From CAZMCH01 sp964564735 (GTDB lineage: Bacteria > Poribacteria > DTPJ01): a DNA stretch of 10,835 nucleotides. How positions within the stretch are numbered: position 1 is the first letter of the stretch; each line of letters starts with the position of its first letter. The position numbers and the translations under genes are program-made. The stretch is taken from assembly GCA_964564735.1 (NCBI GenBank), contig CAZMCH010000121.1, forward strand, positions 1 to 10,835, in the 5' to 3' direction. Of this stretch, positions 6,437 through 10,835 are shown piece after piece. Below the pieces are notes generated by a model that was given only the letters and a program-made list of their open reading frames with translations, made no database searches and was not told where the DNA came from.

Positions 6437-7141
6437 ATGGAAGAGTCTAAATCATGGATGCAGGAAGCATATAACGCAACAATAAGGCTGTTTAATACTC
6501 GTATAAAGAGATATAAAGCTTTGATTATAGGCATTGCTATTGTCGTTTTTGGCTCTGTGATATGGGCGATAGTGTGGAAATCATGGTCGCCTTTTTTGTG
6601 TCTGATTATCCCGATCTCACTTTGTGGAATATACCTTTCTAGCGATTTGATGTTGATCAATAAATGGCAAAATATTGTTTTGAATTTGTGGATATATGAT
6701 GAGCTTGATATTGGGTTGTTTATTGACACAGTATCGCAAGTTCGCATGTTACCAAAAGAGACTTTACAAAGCCTATTAAAAACGCTACCAGAAAGAGAAT
6801 TAGCGGGCAAGGTTCCCAAAGAAATAAAAGAATCGATAAAAATGACAATAAAAATCATTAATCAATGCCAAGTTGATCGAATTGTTTTTTCTACTTGTGC
6901 ATACTCTATGGGGTTGGGATTTCTGGCTTTCGCATTGCTTCATCAACGATGGCTAATGTTATTCGGATCAATTCTTGTTGTGCCTGTTTTTTTTATAGGA
7001 AAAACTTCTTGTTATATAAGGTTGGTAATTTTAAGACGAAAAATAAAGCAATTAAAAATAGATTTGAATCTTTTTATGGAATTTATCGATAAATTGGACT
7101 ATAAATTCAACCAAGAAATAGAAAAAGTATTTAAATTTTGA
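6437..7141 (+). CDS. Unrecognised integral membrane protein, four helices
   Basis: I do not recognise this 234-residue protein. Four hydrophobic segments are visible at about residues 28-47, 51-68, 149-168 and 171-188, arranged as two hairpins separated by a polar domain of roughly 80 residues (69-148). The N-terminus is short and charged. The C-terminal tail (196-234) is rich in Lys, Glu, Ile and Leu, with helical spacing that could form an amphipathic or coiled-coil helix. By the positive-inside rule the basic flanks at 21-27 and 196-207 suggest both ends face the cytoplasm, leaving the middle domain inside as well. ATG at 6437 has only a weak AGG 8 bases upstream. It lies 46 bases after the URO-D gene on the same strand and is probably the last gene of the cluster. 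No transport, enzymatic or signalling motif is evident. Confidence 0.75.
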   Translation: MEESKSWMQEAYNATIRLFNTRIKRYKALIIGIAIVVFGSVIWAIVWKSWSPFLCLIIPISLCGIYLSSDLMLINKWQNIVLNLWIYDELDIGLFIDTVSQVRMLPKETLQSLLKTLPERELAGKVPKEIKESIKMTIKIINQCQVDRIVFSTCAYSMGLGFLAFALLHQRWLMLFGSILVVPVFFIGKTSCYIRLVILRRKIKQLKIDLNLFMEFIDKLDYKFNQEIEKVFKF

Positions 7142-7142
7142 A

Positions 7143-7187
7143 AATCCCTCTAAGTCTCCCTTTTGGAAAGGGAGACTCTAAGGATCA
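7143..7187. repeat. Palindromic hairpin between convergent genes
   Basis: The core is an 11-bp perfect stem (7153-7163 with 7167-7177, AGTCTCCCTTT with AAAGGGAGACT) around a 3-base loop. The flanks (ATCCCTCTA, TCTAAGGAT) extend the symmetry imperfectly. It lies between the stops of two convergent genes and may end transcription from one or both sides, but no strong T tract follows on either strand. It resembles the common CCCTTT-nnn-AAAGGG intergenic palindromes of many uncultured bacteria. Confidence 0.7.
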
Positions 7188-7208
7188 TAAACTAGATATT
7201 TAATTCGG

Positions 7209-7994
7209 TCAAGGATTTGATAATTTTTTCATCAATTTATAGGCTTCTTCAACGTATTTTGGTGCGTTTTCAACATCCTGAACCTCTAATTCGAGAGTTA
7301 TTGTGCTTTTATAGCCGATCTCTTTTAGTGTATCAAAAATGACAGGAAGATCAACTTCACCATGTCCAATAGCTACAGATTGCGTTCCGATATGGTCTTT
7401 CAAATGAACATCAAAAATTTTGTTGCTATATTTTTTAATTAAGGCTATCGTGTCAACTTTTGCTGAATGAAAATGCCCAGTATCAACACAAATCCCTATT
7501 AGGGGATGGTCGATCTCTGCAAAGATTGCTTCATAATCTTCCATTTGTTCTATAACATTGCCATAATGAGGCTCAAGCGCAATTTTGATATTACTGTTGT
7601 CAGGTGTTAGCTCAATTATTCGCTTAACACATGCTATAACACTCGAAATATCATGATCTTTTCGACTGACAGCACCAGTAGATACAACATGAATCCCACC
7701 TAGAATATCACATAGCTTTGTGGCTTTAGCTATTGCCTTTGCATGTTCCTCAATTTGTAAGGGCGTTGCACCACCATATCCCGGAGGATACAATCCCATA
7801 CATTTTAGCCCTTTGTCTTCAATGCGTTTCCTTAAAGAAAAAGCATCAAGCGCATCAATGGCTTGTGGACTCCATGTCATCGGTCCATGTATATCAACAT
7901 ATTCAAATCCTGCCTTTGGGGCATGATTAAGCATTGCAGACACTTCGTCATCCGCATAGCCTCTATAACAAACAGATGCACAACTTAGATACAT
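7209..7994 (-). CDS. Sugar phosphate isomerase/epimerase-like TIM barrel (AP endonuclease 2 family)
   Basis: A 261-residue xylose-isomerase-like TIM barrel, a fold shared by sugar and inosose epimerases or isomerases and by endonuclease IV. ATG at 7994 follows AGGAGA (8006-8001 on the minus strand) by 6 bases. The metal-binding set of the family is present: Glu141 in ALEPH, Asp171 and His174 in CVDTGHFH, His197 in DVHLKDH and Glu235 in LELEV. The YVDIHGP segment near residue 32 and the GHGEVD segment near 210 are also typical. The length matches single-domain epimerases and the DNA-repair-specific zinc set of endonuclease IV is not seen, so a sugar substrate is favoured. It is 17 bases downstream of the exonuclease gene and is its operon partner. 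It could work with the Gfo/Idh oxidoreductase in sugar or inositol conversion, which is inference. Confidence 0.9.
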   Translation of the reverse strand: MYLSCASVCYRGYADDEVSAMLNHAPKAGFEYVDIHGPMTWSPQAIDALDAFSLRKRIEDKGLKCMGLYPPGYGGATPLQIEEHAKAIAKATKLCDILGGIHVVSTGAVSRKDHDISSVIACVKRIIELTPDNSNIKIALEPHYGNVIEQMEDYEAIFAEIDHPLIGICVDTGHFHSAKVDTIALIKKYSNKIFDVHLKDHIGTQSVAIGHGEVDLPVIFDTLKEIGYKSTITLELEVQDVENAPKYVEEAYKLMKKLSNP

Positions 7995-8011
7995 AGCTTT
8001 TCTCCTGATAT

Positions 8012-8770
8012 TTATAACTCATGAGACAAAATCACAAGAGTTAATTCCATGAGTGTAATAAGATCAATTGCATTATGATATAATATCCCTGAAATATATT
8101 CGGGATTACCACTTCTAACGTAATCGTGGTATATTTCAGGCACAAGCGCGCTTGGAACGTCATTTTCTCGCCGTCTGTTGCAAACAAAGTATTCCAAAGT
8201 CTGTAATTTACAATCTGGAAACTCACCTTTCCATCTACGTCTGGAATGATGAAGCATATCAATATGTGTATGCGACCATTTTAAGAACTTTCTATGGAAT
8301 ATCATCCTATCTCTTATGAATGGTATATCAAAAGATTTTCCATTAAAGGTAACAAGAGATGTAAATCTTGGGACAAATTCTGTAAAATATTGCAATAAAT
8401 GAACTTCCTCAGAATAATCTCTGGCAAATAACTGATCAATAACGAGTTTATTGCTATCAAAATATAATAATCCGACTAAAAAAAGAGGCGTATTTGAAAA
8501 GCCTGTCGTTTCTATATCAAGATAGACAATATCATTTGGGTCTGTATTCAAGAGATTTGTTAGCTCATTGATCGATCTGTTTTTGCTACGACCAATAAAG
8601 TCAAATGTGCTTATATAACGTTGATTCAGTATATCAGCGTTGTTACATAATTTGGCAAAATTTGGGCGTATAAGATAGAATTCTCCCTGTCCTACCTTGA
8701 TAATTTCCCCTGGAATTAATAATCCAAGCTCTTTATGATCTCTTTGAGTTTTTTCGTTTAATGACCGCAT
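8012..8770 (-). CDS. RNase H-fold 3'-5' exonuclease-like protein (YprB / RNase_H_2 family)
   Basis: A 252-residue protein of the DEDD exonuclease superfamily. It shows the three sequence blocks of the YprB-like RNase_H_2 domain: YLDIETTGF with Asp85 and Glu87, TFNGKSFDIPFI with Asp148, and YHNAIDLITL with Asp236. All four acidic metal ligands are present, so it should be active on RNA or single-stranded DNA. The His-Asn-x-x-Asp form of the last motif is typical of this family. Residues 1-75 form an N-terminal extension without a recognised motif; YprB proteins often carry such a region. ATG at 8770 has a weak AGG 7 bases upstream. It is the first gene of a two-gene minus-strand operon. Its promoter must lie at or within the repeat cluster just upstream, and I could not find a convincing one. 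Confidence 0.87.
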   Translation of the reverse strand: MRSLNEKTQRDHKELGLLIPGEIIKVGQGEFYLIRPNFAKLCNNADILNQRYISTFDFIGRSKNRSINELTNLLNTDPNDIVYLDIETTGFSNTPLFLVGLLYFDSNKLVIDQLFARDYSEEVHLLQYFTEFVPRFTSLVTFNGKSFDIPFIRDRMIFHRKFLKWSHTHIDMLHHSRRRWKGEFPDCKLQTLEYFVCNRRRENDVPSALVPEIYHDYVRSGNPEYISGILYHNAIDLITLMELTLVILSHEL

Positions 8771-8799
8771 ATTTAAACCTGATATTACATTTAGAAAAA

Positions 8800-8981
8800 A
8801 TAGAACGCCGATTTATTTTGCAATGTAATCATTAAAAAAGATTTTTTGCTTTGCTCAAAATGACAGCGAAATGTCACACTGAACAAAGTGAAGGGTCTTC
8901 TTTACGCCATAAGTGAAAAACTCGTATTATCAATTTTATAATCAGCGAAAATCCGCTAAATCCGTTCAATCAGCGTTCTAT
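8800..8981. repeat. Palindromic repeat family A copy 2, interrupted
   Basis: The ends are ATAGAACGCCGAT (8800-8812) and ATCAGCGTTCTAT (8969-8981), matching the ends of the copy at 995-1133 in the same orientation. Compared with that copy the left arm lacks about 28 bases, exactly the segment between two ACGCTGAT repeats there, as expected from slippage or recombination. A different palindrome (8838-8899) sits in its middle, making this copy longer, 182 against 139 bases. Confidence 0.72.
8838..8899. repeat. Nested palindrome, family B (TGTCA...GAACAAAG type)
   Basis: Two 28-base arms (8838-8865 and 8872-8899) face each other around the 6-base loop GCGAAA. The arms agree at 19 of 28 positions, best at the loop-proximal TGTCA and the outer TCTT. 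Each arm resembles the TGTCATTCTGAGCGAAGCGAAG-like intergenic repeats (given here in general form) that are scattered through many bacterial genomes. It lies inside family A copy 2. Confidence 0.7.
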
Positions 8982-9016
8982 TTCCTTTAACTGAAAAAGT
9001 CGTATAAAATATGAAA

Positions 9017-9103
9017 AATCACGAATTTCACAAATTAACGAATTCCACGAATACTGATAAATAAATAATTTGTGAAATTTGCATATTTGTGTAATTCGTG
9101 ATT
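9017..9103. repeat. Palindromic repeat, family C (CACGAATTTCACAAATT type)
   Basis: AATCACGAATTTCACAAATT (9017-9036) is mirrored by the segment ending AATTCGTGATT (9093-9103); the inverted similarity extends about 36 bases into each arm. Read on the minus strand the hairpin ends in ATTTTTC, and it lies just downstream of the TonB receptor stop, so it could act as that gene's terminator. CACGAATTT-type repeats recur in intergenic DNA of several phyla. Confidence 0.72.
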
Positions 9104-9145
9104 AAATATTATTTTTTGGCGATTGCTGTAATATATGTAATGAAA

Positions 9146-10835
9146 TTAGAATTGAATATTTACGCCAAAAGCAGGCAATATTGGCAACAGATGTTCTGTT
9201 ACTCGTTGATAATTCTCAAAAGAATATTCATGGACATTTTTACGATTATATAAATTCATTACTTGAAGATAAAGACTCATGCTGAATTTGCTAAATTGGA
9301 AATTTTTTATAAAACGCACATCAAGGCTATGATACGGAGGGTATCTTCCACTATTTGGCTCATCATATTTTTTTGCCCATACGCCATCAATTATCTCATA
9401 CCAAGCAGGAGTATATGGATCGCCAGAATGGTATCGCCATGAAACGTTTATCCATCCATCAATAAGAAAGACATAGTTTCCATTTAAGTTTAGTGAGTGC
9501 CTTCTATCGTAAGTCTGTGGAATTCTGCCATAGTCGGTATCAATTTCTGATTTTGACAGGGCATATCCAAGACTCCAAGAAAATCTTGGTAACGGAGACT
9601 GCCTTATAAAAAATTCTATGCCTCTTGCATTTCCAGAATCAGCATCTATAAATAAATCCTCTTTTTTGCCATAGTTTTTAATTCGCCCTACAAGATTATC
9701 AAAATTTTTATAATATGCTTCAATTTTTAGAAGCAGGTTCACTTTTGGAGAATAATCTGCTGATAATATGTAATGTATCGCCTTTTCTGGTGGTTGGCTA
9801 TTGGAAATGCCTTCCTCAACAGGCAAATTCGTAATAAGAACTGGTTGATCATATTTGCCCCATGCGCCTCTCAAAGTCAGTTTTTCATTAGGCTTAAATG
9901 CCAAAGCAAATCTCGGCATAATGCTGGAATATCCGCCAAAATCCTGATACATGAACCTTAATCCGATATTGCCACCAAGCCATTTTGTTATATTTAGCTC
10001 ATCCTGAATATAGCCATTAATATTCCAGCCATTTATATCGGTATTTACAGAAGTCTCTATTTCGTCTTCTTTTAAGTAATAATCATATTCAGCCTGTGCT
10101 AATTGCCATCGGATACCTGATTTTAATGTCTGTCTTTCCATCCCATAAGTCAGATCGCTTTTTAAGCCAAAATAGGACATTGCCCTATTATCCATGCCAT
10201 CAATACCCTCTTTTTTGTTACGTCCCGCATTGCCAGTAAAGGCGTAGGTATCAAGAAGGCTTTTTTCTCCTATCAGGTGATTCCATTTTGCCCATGTCAT
10301 ATCGTTCCAATATTGAGAATCTATATCTTGATTTTCGCCTATCTGATCGATTATGTTAGAATCGCCAGTATATAGTATATGTGCAGATAACTTATCTTTT
10401 GGTGTTATATTATAGGCAAATTTGCTGTAAATATCATAGAATTGTGGCTTGAAAACTTCCTCAGATTCTATAAGCCCCATTAGTAAATCAATATAGCCAC
10501 GCCTTAATGAAAATAGGCATGAACCCTTTGAAATTGGAACGTCAAATATAGCATGTGCATTGAGTAAGTCAATCCCTATATCACCACCAAATCGGCTTCT
10601 TGTTCCACCGCCAGAAGTAATGTCAAAGACTCCAGACATTGCATCGCCATGTTCTGCAGGGAAACCGCCAGTAAACAAGTCTGCATGTCTGACAATGCCA
10701 AGGTCAATGACTGAAATTGCACCACCAAAATCCTGAAGATGATACGGGTCATAGAGTTCTATTCCGTCAAGTTTTACAATGACTTCGTCTCTTCCTCCTC
10801 CACGCAAAGAAAATCTTGCGCTAAAGTCATCTGCA
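9146..10835 (-). CDS. TonB-dependent outer-membrane receptor (5' end outside window)
   Basis: The C-terminal 562 residues of an outer-membrane active transporter that uses TonB energy to import siderophores, cobalamin, glycans or other large substrates. The frame runs open to the window edge, so the signal peptide, TonB box and any N-terminal carboxypeptidase-like domain are not seen. The first visible residues, ADDFSARFSLRGGG, then KLDGIELYDPYHL and GGFPAEHGDAMSGVFDI (about 56-72), are classic plug-domain motifs. The rest is a beta-barrel with alternating aromatic strands (LRGAWGKYDQP, GIEFFIRQSP, DRRHSLNLNGNYVF, WRYHSGDPYTP) and the protein ends in NIQF, a terminal Phe as required for barrel assembly. 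The plug wording is close to FCB-group receptors with LDGxxxYxPxHL. No SusD-like partner is adjacent, which argues against a standard glycan-use pair; the substrate is unknown. Confidence 0.93.
   Translation of the reverse strand, partial: ADDFSARFSLRGGGRDEVIVKLDGIELYDPYHLQDFGGAISVIDLGIVRHADLFTGGFPAEHGDAMSGVFDITSGGGTRSRFGGDIGIDLLNAHAIFDVPISKGSCLFSLRRGYIDLLMGLIESEEVFKPQFYDIYSKFAYNITPKDKLSAHILYTGDSNIIDQIGENQDIDSQYWNDMTWAKWNHLIGEKSLLDTYAFTGNAGRNKKEGIDGMDNRAMSYFGLKSDLTYGMERQTLKSGIRWQLAQAEYDYYLKEDEIETSVNTDINGWNINGYIQDELNITKWLGGNIGLRFMYQDFGGYSSIMPRFALAFKPNEKLTLRGAWGKYDQPVLITNLPVEEGISNSQPPEKAIHYILSADYSPKVNLLLKIEAYYKNFDNLVGRIKNYGKKEDLFIDADSGNARGIEFFIRQSPLPRFSWSLGYALSKSEIDTDYGRIPQTYDRRHSLNLNGNYVFLIDGWINVSWRYHSGDPYTPAWYEIIDGVWAKKYDEPNSGRYPPYHSLDVRFIKNFQFSKFSMSLYLQVMNLYNRKNVHEYSFENYQRVTEHLLPILPAFGVNIQF

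Larger units (their letters stand above)
8771..9145. other. Gene-free cluster of palindromic repeats
   Basis: These 375 bases separate the start of the exonuclease gene from the end of the TonB receptor gene, both on the minus strand. They hold three palindromic elements of different families, one of them nested, and no credible coding sequence. Confidence 0.75.

Noticed and set aside
6292..6858. 188-codon open frame on the minus strand
   Set aside because: It lies antisense to the URO-D and membrane protein genes, and its composition is what opposite-strand shadow frames of AT-rich genes give. No motif or ribosome binding site supports it.
7720..7930. Plus-strand open frames inside the epimerase-like gene
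   Set aside because: Shadow frames of the real minus-strand gene, without start signals or recognisable motifs.
8800..9103. CRISPR array or tRNA-like structure in the repeat cluster
   Set aside because: The repeats are palindromes of three different families with no regular spacers, and no tRNA arm or conserved loop sequence is present.

Overview
The window is AT-rich bacterial DNA from what is probably an uncultured Gram-negative lineage. A TonB-dependent outer-membrane receptor and Sec signal peptides point to an outer membrane. The mix of a Gfo/Idh/MocA oxidoreductase, a sugar-phosphate-isomerase-like TIM barrel, a stand-alone uroporphyrinogen-decarboxylase (URO-D) family protein and a secreted beta-propeller protein is typical of carbohydrate-rich candidate phyla (Poribacteria, Latescibacteria, other FCB/PVC-like groups). 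This placement is inference from gene content; no rRNA or marker gene is present.

Layout: (1) 1-927, the 3' part of ilvC (ketol-acid reductoisomerase), closed by a clear intrinsic terminator. (2) 928-1236, a gene-free stretch holding a 139-bp imperfect palindrome and then promoter candidates and a 13-bp direct repeat in front of the next gene. (3) 1237-1959, a small secreted protein of probable jelly-roll type. (4) 2067-3473 on the minus strand, an exported protein with glycosidase-like beta-propeller motifs. (5) 3474-3607, a divergent promoter region. (6) 3608-7141, a forward cluster: Gfo/Idh/MocA oxidoreductase, RsuA/RluB-type pseudouridine synthase (apparently starting at CTG), URO-D family protein, and an unrecognised four-helix membrane protein. 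(7) 7209-8770 on the minus strand, a two-gene operon: YprB-like RNase H-fold exonuclease, then sugar-isomerase/epimerase-like TIM barrel. (8) 8771-9145, a gene-free cluster of palindromic repeats, one nested in another. (9) 9146 to the window end on the minus strand, a 5'-truncated TonB-dependent receptor.

Functional reading: the secreted proteins, the oxidoreductase, the isomerase-like protein and perhaps the URO-D protein could form a dispersed glycan or modified-sugar utilisation module, with the TonB receptor as a possible importer. There is no SusD-like protein, sensor or recognised sugar kinase, so this is a hypothesis. ilvC, the pseudouridine synthase and the exonuclease are housekeeping-type genes interleaved with it. 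No transposase, CRISPR array, tRNA, rRNA or phage gene is visible. The most distinctive non-coding content is the set of palindromic repeats in the gaps; one family occurs twice in the same orientation about 7.8 kb apart.
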